64,000 nt of DNA from Tillus elongatus (GCA_964006375.1 OZ023263.1:133714454-133778453), one strand, 5' to 3'. Shown: positions 26,037 through 35,714, counted from the stretch's first letter. Translations and numbers: made by a program. The notes: generated by a model from the sequence alone, not told the origin.

Positions 26037-26270
26037 TGAAATACACAATAAAACCAAACACCAAGAATCGAGACCCGGACGGTGGCTACTTCCTCTCCGT
26101 GACTGCTCCTGCGATCGCTGAAAGAGAACTAAACTCCCACGACCGGCCTGCTGAATTCGCTACTGAAATACACAATAAAACCAAACACCAAGAATCAAGA
26201 TGCGGACGGTGGCTGCTTACTCTCCGTGACGGCCCCTGCGACTGCTGAAAAAGAACTCAATTGTTCAACG
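26037..26270. repeat. 127-bp tandem duplication
   Basis: Two units start with CTGAAATACACAATAAAACC (26037 and 26164) and share GGACGGTGGCT and CTCCGTGAC. Confidence 0.85.
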
Positions 26271-26565
26271 GGTCACAGCCGACCTGCCGGCTCTCGCACG
26301 GTTCACAGTTTCTGCGCCGCGAGGTGCGCGTAGGTTGATGCAGTGGACCAGCCCATCTGTCCCTGTTTTCATCTCTTCGCATACCGAAGGATCCGCTTGG
26401 GCGATAACACACCGGTACCATGCCTGCCCCGCTCTCGAAACTATATTTTATCAAACATTTACGAATGTTTTAATAACAAAAATAAATTAAATTAATTACA
26501 GATGGTACGGATCTATTCCCCTGTTAACTAATTAGATTATCTAATGGCAATTACGTCACTTCGTG

Positions 26566-26570
<5 letters not shown>

Positions 26571-26660
<90 letters not shown>
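26571..26660. repeat. (TA)n microsatellite
   Basis: A TA run of about 90 bp. Confidence 0.95.
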
Positions 26661-26663
<3 letters not shown>

Positions 26664-26664
26664 T

Positions 26665-27150
26665 TAATATTAACTAATAAACCAGATTTTTTTTTCAGCT
26701 TTATTTGATAATATGACAGGTTGTTGAGCAATGATTGGTATTACTCCACGGAGTTTCGAAATTTTACTTGTAATATTTTGGTTTTTTGCTAATAAGTCGA
26801 AAACCTCTAAGAATAGGAAGAACATTATATAGTACTTTAAGAAAGAAAATCAATTGATCTTGCTATTCCTATATAATACAGGATGCTCCATTTGAAAATC
26901 TCACATTACCTGCCATTATATGTTCTACCTAAAGACCATTTTTATTGTAGACGGTCTATATACAATAATTGGATTTTCATGACTATATCAACCTATTAGC
27001 AAACAGCAACAAAAAACTCAAACCTCTATCCATGCTGGTTATGGAAAGACTCTTTGGTTGTTGTTAATGAATGGAGGTTGCGAACTTTCCTAACTAATAA
27101 CTTTTATTTTCTTAACGTCTTGACATAGGTTAACAGATATATAAACAAAC
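26665..27150. other. No gene seen
   Basis: AT-rich, nothing supported. Confidence 0.5.
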
Positions 27151-27343
<193 letters not shown>

Positions 27344-27534
27344 TATTTATGAAACAGTCACTTTGTATGTGGTCTGGAAGGTCTTAGCAGCGAGGATTGG
27401 TCCTTTCACTATTACTGAAGTTTTTACCCTTCGAAATCAATTTATTAGGAGTGCCCTTTTTCTCCTATGTCACTCTTTGACATACGGTCAAAAGAATGTT
27501 AAACCAATCAATTCTTTCTTTAAAAAATTTTTTA

Positions 27535-27905
27535 TACGCAAAAATTCCAATCTGTTTCTTCTTAATATCCAAAAATTCAATCAATTAATTTTAAATAATA
27601 ATTTAAATCTGCTTTTTCACTCTTAAAAATTACAATCTGTTTCTTCTTAATATCCAAAAATTCAATCAATTAATTTTTAATAATAATTTCACTCTGCTTT
27701 TTCACTCTCAAAAAATTCCAATCTGTTTCATCTTAATATCCAAAAATTCAATCAATTAATTTTTAATAATAATTTCAATCTGCTGTTTCACTCTCAAAAA
27801 ATTCCAATCTGTTTCTTTTTAATATCCAAAAATTCAATCAATTAATTTTTAATAATAATTTCAATCTGCTTTTTCACTCTCAAAAAAATCCAATCTGTTT
27901 ATTCT
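27535..27905 (+). repeat. 86-bp tandem array flanking the Polinton-like element
   Basis: The anchor CAATCTGTTTCTTCTTAATA recurs at 27549, 27633, 27719, 27805 and 27891 (84 to 86 bp apart). The last unit breaks off 45 bp before the target-site duplication, so the element inserted next to, or at the edge of, this array. Confidence 0.92.
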
Positions 27906-27949
27906 CTTCTCATGACGACCGTCTCCAAGTGAAAAATTTCTTGTTTGTT

Positions 27950-27955
27950 TGTAGC
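27950..27955. repeat. Target-site duplication, left copy (TGTAGC)
   Basis: TGTAGC directly before the terminus AGTAGACAGG; the matching copy is at 36266-36271. Six base pairs is the length known for Maverick/Polinton insertions. Confidence 0.9.
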
Positions 27956-28201
27956 AGTAGACAGGGGGCCACCCTGGCTGACCCCATCCACTTTTTCTGC
28001 GCATGCGTTGACCAATGACGTCACGACGGCGGGAGTCAACTGATAGGTTCCAAGTTCCCGCCCGCCGCTATGTGAGCATGAGTTAACAGATGGCGGGTAA
28101 CGGCAACCTGATAATTAGCCATGTGAGCAGGTGTTGACAGAAACGTGTCAGGTCCCAAGTTCCCGCGTGCCGCCATGTGGTTATACACACGTGTTGAGCA
28201 G
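27956..28201 (+). repeat. Left terminal inverted repeat
   Basis: It matches the reverse complement of 36061-36265 with a handful of substitutions, plus an insertion at about 28145-28186. Conserved motifs are TGCGCATGCG (27999-28008), TGACGTCA (28016-28023) and CCAAGTTCCCGCCCGCCGC. The insertion itself partly repeats the CCAAGTTCCCGC block. Confidence 0.93.
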
Positions 28202-29404
28202 GGGGTTAGAACTCCCGATTCCCCATGCTGAATCTTAAGTCTTGTATAGGTTATGTTTTTGTTGACATCAAGTATGTGTTGTTGTGCTCTTAGGTTATTG
28301 GTTGCCAGGCAACAACGTGTATGTTTGTATACAGGCTTGTTTGTTATGAGACTGCCATGTGAAAATTTGTGGTTATGATTGTTTGTTAAGGTTAATGTTT
28401 GATGGCGTGTTTTAGGGTTGCCATGGTACTAAGTTTTTGGCGGGAAATTTGAATTTTATCGAAAAGGTGTGCGCCTGTGCAGAGCCCATATATTTGTTGA
28501 ATTTATTATTGGTATTCTGGACTCTGCACAGACACACACTTATACATACACACACGCACACACAGAGAGAGAGAGAGAGAAGGCTAGCTAGCGGGTACTT
28601 GAAATGGACAAAGATAGATAACTAATTTGTTTATAGAAAATGGTGTTGAAGAAGTGGCTAAGAATTGAACGCGTTACCTTTAGAATAGCAGGCAGAGACG
28701 CAAACCGTTAGACCAAGGAGATCTAAGTGAAAGTAATACTTTAACGTGTAATATATACAACCATCTTTTGAATGAATGAATATCAGTGACCTAGATAGAG
28801 TATATTAGTACTAAAGTGGCTGTTTTAACTTTTTTAAATTATTTCTGTTGAATGTTAGCGTTATACCTACATGAATTGCTTAAAACAAAAACGACATATT
28901 ACATAATTTAAGTATTAAATAACATAGCCAGTTATTATGCATTTTCTTGTGCGAGACAAATGTATCTTCAGTTGAAAGTAACTCGTTTACGAAGCTGGTT
29001 ACATTAATTAACAAAGACCTAGAGGACGATATTTTGATATGTATATTTAAACGTAGCTTTTATTGCAAATAATGCTTCGATGAACGTAAATACACTATAA
29101 TTCTTAGCTGCAGTTGCACTTAATATAAAAGAGAGAGTCTATCGCGGAAACCTAGATTGCCTAAGGCAGATTATTCATACAGTTATTTATTCAACAACAT
29201 ATTATGTAAATGTAAACACACGTATTAAGATTTAAGGAGAATGTGATGCATATATATACCAGGACTGTTCAATAAAATTAAGAATGGAAGTTAAACACAC
29301 ATATATGCGCGGGTTTTTCAATAATAACAAACTCAATTTAATACAAAAAAATTAAATATGAGATATATATACGAGGGTACTCATTAAGAATTGAGATTTT
29401 AGTA

Positions 29405-29444
<40 letters not shown>

Positions 29445-29650
29445 TGTGTAGCACGTGTTGGTTCTCACATGTGTCCATTTTACGAGGGTTTATCAAAATG
29501 CAAGTAAGAAAAATAAAGCAAATGATTTACATACAATAAAGAATTTATTTGGGGTACAACCCGGCTGCACATATTAATACATAAGTGACATAGTAAATTA
29601 TATTATTACATAGTGGCTGTACATATTGATACATAAGTGACATAGTTACT
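28202..29650. other. Element-internal region without clear genes
   Basis: It contains a CA/GA tract (28515-28581), a tRNA-like patch (28653-28725), a (CA)n run (29407-29439) and a two-unit about 50-bp repeat (29567-29664) that reaches the capsid stop. No frame here looks coding. In a full-length relative this could be where replication genes were lost. Confidence 0.5.
28653..28725 (-). ncRNA. tRNA-like pol III promoter sequence (SINE or tRNA relic)
   Basis: The minus strand contains TGGTCTAACGG (28705-28715), which fits the A-box consensus, and about 32 nt later GCGTTCAATTC (28662-28672), a B-box-like sequence. The spacing is tRNA-like, but the acceptor and D stems do not close, so I do not call a functional tRNA. 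Confidence 0.35.
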
Positions 29651-29654
29651 ATTA

Positions 29655-30859
29655 TTACATAATGGCTCTAACGATGCCCGTTAGAGGTTTATATTCCAAT
29701 ACACTCTCATGAATAACCAAACAGTAAGCACGTGTGTTGTTAGGGAAGTTCGCTCGGCTCATAAACTCCACTTTAATGTCCACCGTTGACGACTTGATCG
29801 ACTCGTTCTGGTGTTGACAGTCGATCACAAATAGAGCTCGGTCTTTAAACTCGTCATAATTCAAGATAGGCTCCGACATGTTTTTATAACAGAATCTTTT
29901 TTGAAAATCTGTATACATCTGATAGGCTTCGGCATACTTGGATTTCTCGAAATCCATATGCATAGATTCATAAGGGTAGCATCTGAATTTAGAAACATTC
30001 GGAGATCAACCATACCAATGTTATCGAAAAAGTCTGCCTTCTTGCTTACGTTGTCCTTGCGATCTGTTTGAAAGGCTATAATCTCATATCGAGGTCTTTC
30101 CAAGTTGGTTGCAGTTTTAACAGCCCACACATCTCTGTTTATATCTCTGAGTGATGGTAGCTCATATATGTCCCATTTGCGGTATGCGAGAAATATGGAT
30201 GTGTCTTTTGCTATTTTATCCATCAGCTCCAATTTCATTTTATCATTGGGAAAGACATGTTTTGCCTTTAAAAACATATTGGTTACGGTAATTTTTGCTC
30301 GTGCCGTACCTGTGCTGTAATAGCCGTTGGAATTATTTCGAGCTCTTGTAAATCGGAAAGTATGTTTGCCACAGAGAACTCCTTTGAAATGATGGAAGAA
30401 ACTGAAGAGGAACCAAATAGGTATGAGCATGTGAAACTTGTTATCGTTTAAGGTGATGTGCTCCGACGACACATTCAGTCCGGCATTGCTAAGAGATTTG
30501 GCTTCGTTCTTACTGAAGGATAGCAGACTTTTGATGGTTGTTGTGGTGTATGGGTCTCGCACTCGTTCCACCTCCTTGTTATTTAACTCATAGGTCATGG
30601 ATTCAAACAGAGCAGCTCCTCCATTATTTGACAGATAACACTCACCATTGGCGTTTTGTACTGCTAAAGGTTCCAGAGCACCTTCGATTATTAGAGCTGA
30701 CTCGGCCAGACATACGAACGCATCTTGCTGATTGATGGTTATTTCAATTTCATCGCTGTTACCAAACGATTTAGTTGGTGAATAGTAAGAGCGCAGTTCC
30801 TCGCGATCGATGGCATCATCAAACACGGGGTCTTTGAATATTTCTAGTTTTGACGACAT
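29655..30859 (-). pseudogene. Predicted major capsid protein, frameshifted
   Basis: The ATG at 30859 (MSSKLEIFKDPVFDD) opens 332 codons, and the protein family continues in another frame from about 29963 to the stop at 29655, giving about 400 residues. The frameshift lies near 29965-29985, after RMFLNSDATL. Recognisable blocks are YYSPTKSFGNSDEIEI, LTYELNNKEVERV-like sequence near residue 90, and a C-terminal block ending VIHESVLEYKPLTGIVRA. I recall similar uncharacterised proteins in insect and hydra genomes. The capsid role is inferred from size, position beside protease and penton-like genes, and beta-rich composition; it is not shown by a diagnostic motif. A homologous fragment is at 59530-60105. 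Confidence 0.75.
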
Positions 30860-30980
30860 GATAGCCCAGGCTTTTCAGGAATTCAATATTATCGGGACGA
30901 AGTGTACCCTTTGAACTGCCTGCCTCAACTGAAGTTGTTTTGGTGGGTGCACTTGCTTTTATATCTTTAAAGACCAACAT
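30819..30980 (-). CDS. Small 53-aa protein overlapping the capsid start
   Basis: The ATG at 30980 opens MLVFKDIKASAPTKT and the frame ends at a TGA inside the capsid gene, a 41-nt overlap in a different frame. The C-terminal part (LRPDNIEFLKSLGYHV) is conserved in the decayed copy at 60100-60220 (LRSKNIEFSKSLGYHV), which argues that it is translated. It has no signal or membrane segment. Function is unknown; its place just ahead of the capsid suggests a structural or assembly role. Confidence 0.6.
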   Translation of the reverse strand: MLVFKDIKASAPTKTTSVEAGSSKGTLRPDNIEFLKSLGYHVVKTRNIQRPRV

Positions 30981-31002
30981 GCTAAGCAACCTTTATAAGT
31001 TT

Positions 31003-31677
31003 CTAGCGAACAGACACCTCTTCACCTTGAAAGTTGACATCAACTGAATCTTGATCGATGATGTCGATGCTTATATTCGAAATCTCTTGCTTGTTCACCG
31101 GCAGGTAAATTAAATTTTTAGGTTCGATGTCGATTGCGTAGCCCGGATCAACCATCGGAGCAAACTCATACAGCGTATGTGAGGGTTGTCCGTTATAATA
31201 GGAACCAGACACAATATTAGTTTCGATGCGAATCTGTCTAACATCCACTATTTCAACAGGTAAATCAGATTCATAAAAGATGTCCGGTTGAAGAACTTGT
31301 TTTGAAAACCCCAACATTCGCCCAATCGAACCATCAAATTCAAAACTGACACTTGTATAACACTTTAGTTTACATTTGATGGTGTTCGGATTAGGTGTCA
31401 GAATCAGAGCCTGCTGCTTTTGTTTGTGTGTTGCTGTAGCACCAACAAGTTCATTTTGAAGTAACTCTTCCAAGTGTGTTATCTCATAGGCACCAGTGGG
31501 TATCGTGATGGTCCGCCAACCAATTCCTTCTTTTACATGAAATTTGTTTTTACCTTCATAGATGTTGGGTATGTTGTTGCATGTGTGAAAGCCTATCAAA
31601 GCAACAGCATAACTACCATCCAAAGCAATTGGTGGATGGTAGTCTGACGACAGATGGGAGCTGCGATCTTTCAACAC
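31003..31677 (-). CDS. Putative minor capsid (penton-like) protein, start codon missing
   Basis: A frame of 224 codons has no in-frame ATG near its beginning. It starts after a TAG at 31681-31683, and the first usable codon at 31677 is GTG, so the true start seems mutated. It contains LSSDYHPPIALDGSYAVAL, GAYEITHLEELLQNEL and the C-terminal block IYLPVNKQEIS followed by IDQDSVDVNFQGEEVSVR. The last block recalls C-termini of uncharacterised proteins encoded beside protease and capsid in insect Polinton-like elements. The penton assignment rests on position and beta-rich character. A relic is at 60240-60455. Confidence 0.65.
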   Translation of the reverse strand: MLKDRSSHLSSDYHPPIALDGSYAVALIGFHTCNNIPNIYEGKNKFHVKEGIGWRTITIPTGAYEITHLEELLQNELVGATATHKQKQQALILTPNPNTIKCKLKCYTSVSFEFDGSIGRMLGFSKQVLQPDIFYESDLPVEIVDVRQIRIETNIVSGSYYNGQPSHTLYEFAPMVDPGYAIDIEPKNLIYLPVNKQEISNISIDIIDQDSVDVNFQGEEVSVR

Positions 31678-31696
31678 AGGCTACTGTTTGAGTCTT

Positions 31697-31993
31697 TTAT
31701 TGCAAAAATTTTAAACACATGTGACCACAATTAAAAGTATTATATGTTTGATACACATGAAGATTATACAAGATGGAATAGTCTTTAAGGTAACGTTGCA
31801 GCTCCACAGGAGGCTTCAAGTTTCCATACGAGTCAAAGTACTCGACGATGTCGCAACGTTTTCTCACAGCAACCCAATGACTGCCTGGCTGCTCGTGTGT
31901 TTGCAAATTCATAATGAACGATTCGTTTTTACGTGGTCCATTGTGAGGTAGCTCATCTCGCATGTATACACCTCTAAAATATGGGATTTTCAT
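31697..31993 (-). CDS. Adenain-type cysteine protease (PRO)
   Basis: 98 codons from the first ATG. The C5 (adenain/Ulp-fold) signature is clear: catalytic His in GSHWVAV, acidic residue in EYFDSYGNLKPP, and catalytic Cys in FNCGHMCLKFL. The N-terminal IPYFRGVYMRDELP also fits the family. The frame stays open upstream for at least 23 more codons (LPAKPLTKVDFVKFAGK) with no ATG, overlapping the end of the next gene, so the original start may be lost or lie upstream. In adenoviruses and Polintons this enzyme matures capsid proteins. The total of about 120 residues is short but covers the catalytic core. Confidence 0.92.
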   Translation of the reverse strand: MKIPYFRGVYMRDELPHNGPRKNESFIMNLQTHEQPGSHWVAVRKRCDIVEYFDSYGNLKPPVELQRYLKDYSILYNLHVYQTYNTFNCGHMCLKFLQ

Positions 31994-32049
31994 TTTACCA
32001 GCAAACTTGACAAAATCTACTTTTGTTAGAGGTTTTGCTGGTAAACACT

Positions 32050-32559
32050 TTAGTTTTTTGGCTTTTGCAGATACAACCCATAACCGGAGCGTTGTTTCTT
32101 GAGATAAAGGCCTTTGCCCAGTCTCTTACATTTTGGCTTAAATTTCAAACCACTGCCTCTCCTGCCCATCGCGATGGTTTCCATTGTTTTGTTGTGACGT
32201 TCTTCCTCTTCCAGTTTCTGTTTCGCAGACTTGGCATCATTCAAGGCTTTAGCAATACCAGCAGCACCGCCACCCAGAGCTCCTAGTGCCGACAGACCAC
32301 CAAATATCAGAGGCAACAGGGGAAGGAAGCCTCCGCTTTTTGGTATTGGAATAACTCGAGGTTTCTGCACCTTATTACGTCCACCAATGTTTCTAACGAT
32401 TGCATGAGCTATATCAAACACAGCGTTCTCTGTTGGAATAAGGTTTCTATATTTTATAACTTCCCCAATCAGACTTATTATGTTTTTAGAGGAAACTTTC
32501 TTCTTTGGCTTCGAGCTGATTACATCAAGACTCTCACCAAGTTATCTGTTAACTTTCAT
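32050..32559 (-). pseudogene. pVI/pX-like minor virion protein with early stop
   Basis: The ATG at 32559 is followed by an in-frame TAA at codon 6 (32542-32544). Beyond it the frame is open to 32050: a basic KPKKK stretch, a central Gly/Ala/Leu-rich segment (FLPLLPLIFGGLSALGALGG) that could be amphipathic or membrane-active, a charged helix (AKQKLEEEERHNK), and a basic tail with two GLYL repeats (GKGLYLKK, YGLYLQK). The layout resembles adenovirus pVI and pX, small capsid proteins that bind DNA or membranes and are protease substrates. RRGSGLKF-like sites could be cleavage sites. The assignment is by analogy. Confidence 0.6.
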
Positions 32560-32723
32560 AGTGTTTATAACGCTCCAACTTTTCAGCAAAACTTGCGTCC
32601 TTCTTTGTTAATAACGACCCTCACTCTGTGACACCAACATTAATACTGACTGTGCGTCCCACTTGCATCTATATTTATATACACACACACACACACCAAA
32701 AATATAGTTTAGTTCAAGTCAAG
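32560..32723. promoter_or_regulatory. Divergent promoter region between the two gene blocks
   Basis: 164 bp separate the leftward (start 32559) and rightward (start 32724) blocks. A TATA-like CTATATTTATATAC lies at about 32668-32681, upstream of the ATPase ATG, next to a short CA run. A shared promoter is inferred from the geometry. Confidence 0.45.
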
Positions 32724-33410
32724 ATGCGTACCATCAAACACGCTTCTGCCTTACCTATTACAAATATAGACGATGCTGGTACAGATATAGCAGAACAACT
32801 GAGGCATGGTCCTCTCTTTCCAAACACCGTTCGATGTATCATATCCTAGTGGATGTGGTAAAACAAATGTCATGCTGAGTTTATTGTTTGAAGCAAACGG
32901 TTTAAAGTTTGATAACGTGTATGTGTATTCAAAGTCGTTGTATCAACCGAAATACAAGATGTTAAAGAGGTGTTGGATGCATCAAAAGGTGTTGGTTACT
33001 ATCCATATAGTGAAAACGATGAAATCTTAGATCCAAAAGATGCTTTGGACAACTCTGTGTTTATATTTGATGATGTGGCGTGTGACAAACAAGATAAAAT
33101 AAGAGCATACTTTAGTATGGGCAGACACAAGAATATTGATACATTCTATCTCTGTCAAACATATACTCGAATACCCAAACATCTGGTACGTGACAACGCA
33201 AACGTTGTTGTGTTATTCAAGCAAGATGAAACCAATTTAAAACACCTGTACGATGATCATGTGACCACTGATATGGACTTTAAACAATTAAAAAATATAT
33301 GCTGCCAATGCCGGAAAGATAATAAGTATGGTGTGTTGGTGATTGTAAAAGAAAACGATGTTCACAAAGGCAGATATAGAAAAGGATTCGATAGATATAT
33401 ATTAATCTAA
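32724..33410 (+). pseudogene. A32/FtsK-type DNA-packaging ATPase, frameshifted
   Basis: The ATG at 32724 begins MRTIKHASALPITNI. The Walker A region (SGCGKTNVM, about 32856-32880) is present, but bases just before it are missing, which shifts frame near 32845. A second frame change lies near 32960 (after YQPKYKMLK). The final frame (to 33410) holds Walker B (SVFIFDDVAC), the sensor-like FYLCQTYTRIPKHLVRDN and FKQDETNLKHLYDDHV. This is the family that pumps DNA into capsids in Polintons and NCLDVs. About 225 residues fits those small ATPases. Two frameshifts mean this copy is inactive. Confidence 0.9.
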
Positions 33411-33437
33411 GTGGTTGCAACCAATGATAGACAGGAC

Positions 33438-33729
33438 AGACAGCTGTCTAACAGTTGTCATACAGCTGTCTAACACAGCTGTCTAGCTGTCTAATACAGC
33501 TGTCTAACACAGCTGTCTAACACAGCTGTCTAACACAGCTGTCTATCAAACCTGTCTAACACAGCTGTCTAACACAGCTGTCTAACACAGCTGTCTAACA
33601 CAGCAGTCTAACACAGCTGTCTAACACAGCTGTCTAACACAGCTGTATAACACAGCTGTCTAACACAGCTGTCTAACACAGCTGTCTAAGACAGCTGTAT
33701 AACACAGCTGTCATACAGCTGTCTAACAT
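33438..33729 (+). repeat. 13-bp tandem array (ACAGCTGTCTAAC)
   Basis: About 20 units of ACAGCTGTCTAAC, with a few truncated or mutated units, fill the gap between ATPase and the next gene. Each unit contains the palindrome CAGCTG, an E-box type site. Only here in the window do I see it. Confidence 0.95.
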
Positions 33730-33863
33730 GACAGACAGACATCGTGATAAATAAGAAGAAGACATGCACCATGGCGGAGTCAGTATACCTTAAACCACCA
33801 CACAGCTTGTATCGCTCTAACAAGTGATTAGACCAGCAGGTAGCACCAACTAACTTTAGCACG

Positions 33864-34989
33864 ATGGAGGTGATGGGTAAGCAAGAGCGAAAAGTTAAGA
33901 AAAGGATTTTACAACTTGCTGAAAATATTCGAAAAAAACATTTAATGCTTAAGCTTAACAGAGCTGAAAATGATGATGCTCTGCAACGTTTATATAAACC
34001 AATTGTTGAACCGCTAAGTGAAATATCTAGACACATCAGCACTGCAGCAGCAGCTGCTGCCACCAGTGGCTGAACAACTCAAAGAAGAAGTTGATATACC
34101 AGAAACGAAACCAAAAGTTGAGTTCCTTAAAGATCATGAAGTTTTTGAAGCTGAACCAGGGATGGAGACAAGTTCCGATGAGGATATCACAACATTTGAA
34201 GAGCTTGAGGCAGACCTACAAACTGTCACCACCAACCCAGCATATCACGAATTTTTGGAGCAATATCCTGAACGAGTTCGATATTATATAGACAAGTTTT
34301 TTACTGAACCACCGAGACTTGCCACCATTGATCAAACGTATGGTGCTCGCTACGCTAAAGATACTGGTAGCTGGAGTGTTGGCAACAAACGCTTAGACTT
34401 TACTGATGATGACATTCGACTCGGTCAAAGGAGATATCCGCAAACACAAGGTCTGCTAGAATTGATATTTATGAAAACACCTAGGGGGTATACTTATGAC
34501 GATCTTCAACACTATAGAGATATTCTAGAAGCAACTAGTGTGCATAAAATGAGCTACGATCCCAACGCACGAACCAAGGGTTGTTCTTCGGAAAAGTATC
34601 TGACTCTAATAAAACCAGTGATAAACCCACGAGGGCGAAGATCCTCAACGCCTCAAGGTTTTGGTTACGCCTATGACGACGACGGCCACCACGACAACGA
34701 CCACATCACACATCTTAACAAAAAACAAAAGATTGAATCTAAAGCTCAGAGTGATGAGAGCAGTGGTAGCAGCAGCAACAGCAGCAGCATCAGCAGCATC
34801 AGCACTAACAGCTATATGATACAAAATAACAAAGCAATAGCATATATGTATTGGGATGACATAAACGCGTTGGTTGATAGACTTAGACTTTTAGTGGCTT
34901 CCCAAGTTGTTGCTGGCAATAATGCTCATAACAACGAAATTCAGTCAATCTTAGAAGAACTAAAGGAAGTTAGTGTTATCGCCGCCTAG
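33864..34989 (+). pseudogene. Conserved Polinton-like-element protein with WDD...LVDRLRLL tail, frameshifted
   Basis: The ATG at 33864 opens a basic, helical N-terminus (QERKVKKRILQLAENIRKKH). The frame shifts within the GCA/GCT repeat at about 34030-34070 and continues to 34989, about 370 residues in all. Later blocks: an acidic stretch (SSDEDITTFEELEADL), a YTYDDLQHYRDILEATSVHK region, YDPNARTKG, a Ser-rich linker, and the end [20 protein letters not shown] recall this tail from uncharacterised proteins in insect genomes. No catalytic motif is seen. Its place after the packaging ATPase suggests a virion or core role. A fragment is at 60456-61016. Confidence 0.7.
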
Positions 34990-35036
34990 TAAATCTACAT
35001 AAGGTCATATATGCCTATCTATTGCTTAGTATAAAA

Positions 35037-35473
35037 ATGTCTATCGATAAGTTCGGACGTTCCCCGCCCAATAAACGTGTAAAGTTTAAAATTATCGAAA
35101 GAGAGACTTTCCCAAGAACAGCAAGTGGTGATTTAGATGTGCAACGCCGTAGATTGTGTAACGTCGCCGACCCTATTGATTCCACAGATGGCGTACCTAA
35201 AACATTTGTTAATGCGTGGACGACTATCAGAAACATAAAGCTGAGTATCTGAAGAATAAAGATGAAGTGACACAAAGACTAATAGCCATACTGCTAGAGG
35301 CTGTGCACAAGCCCGAGTTGGAAGATTTGAAAAACGAATTTGAACAGAAATTGAAAATTTTAACCAAGACCATAACAGCTCAAGTTTTAAAAGATATCGA
35401 TCTGTCAAAGAGCCACAAGCTAAAGAAGAAGTTGAGTGAAATAGACAAAAATCTGAAAGATTTGCACAAGTGA
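35037..35473 (+). pseudogene. Fibre-like protein with phage tail-fibre-type motif, frameshifted
   Basis: The ATG at 35037 gives MSIDKFGRSPPNKRV. Next is a segment TASGDLDVQRRRLCNVADP then IDSTDGVPKTFVN, which has the pattern G-D-x-x-h-x-x-x-x-L-x-N-V-x-x-P-x-x-x-x-D-x-V-x-K-x-x-V known from bacteriophage tail fibres and other trimeric spikes. The frame changes near 35210 and resumes to 35473 with a long charged helix (ELEDLKNEFEQKLKILTKTI) likely to be a coiled coil. The second copy (61137) carries the same motif better preserved ([20 protein letters not shown]). A trimeric receptor-binding fibre is a reasonable inference but not shown. Confidence 0.6.
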
Positions 35474-35496
35474 ATACTTTTAAATCCTACATCACC

Positions 35497-35652
35497 ATGA
35501 AGCGTCGCCGACGACAACAGTACCAACGTAACGATGAACCATCTGATGTTGAGAATTCTATAAATGAATTCCAACAACTGGCAAGAACCGTAAAACGTAA
35601 GCGTACCATACTTAAAGGATGGAATGGCTTGCGGCAGAGTGATTTGACTTAG
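35497..35652 (+). CDS. Small basic protein, 51 aa
   Basis: The ATG at 35497 opens MKRRRRQQYQRNDEPSDV and the frame ends at TAG 35652, 24 nt after the fibre-like stop. It is very basic at the N-terminus and near the end (TVKRKRTILKGW). It could be a DNA-condensing core peptide by analogy with adenovirus core proteins. It is intact, unlike its neighbours. No homology is claimed. Confidence 0.5.
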   Translation: MKRRRRQQYQRNDEPSDVENSINEFQQLARTVKRKRTILKGWNGLRQSDLT

Positions 35653-35676
35653 TTTGTACACTTGTACTTTGTATCA

Positions 35677-35682
35677 AATAAA
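35677..35682 (+). promoter_or_regulatory. Polyadenylation signal for the rightward block
   Basis: AATAAA 25 nt after the last stop codon, followed by a T-rich stretch (35695-35715). Confidence 0.6.
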
Positions 35683-35714
35683 AGTCTTTGTTAAAATTAA
35701 TGTGTTTTTATTTT

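Larger units (their letters stand above)
23625..26470. repeat. GC-rich repetitive island, unclassified
   Basis: About 2.8 kb that is clearly more GC-rich than its AT-rich flanks, with (TA)n arrays near each side (23562 and 26571). It contains a 321-bp tandem array (24475-25670) and a 127-bp two-unit repeat (26037-26270). No RT, integrase or transposase motif is visible. It could be the non-coding part of a retroelement or a local satellite. Short frames here are open on both strands and look like composition artefacts. Confidence 0.55.

Noticed and set aside
28653..28725. Functional tRNA gene
   Set aside because: The pol III boxes are present, but the acceptor and D arms do not pair.
33438..33729. 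CRISPR array
   Set aside because: The 13-bp units are contiguous with no variable spacers, and the setting is eukaryotic.
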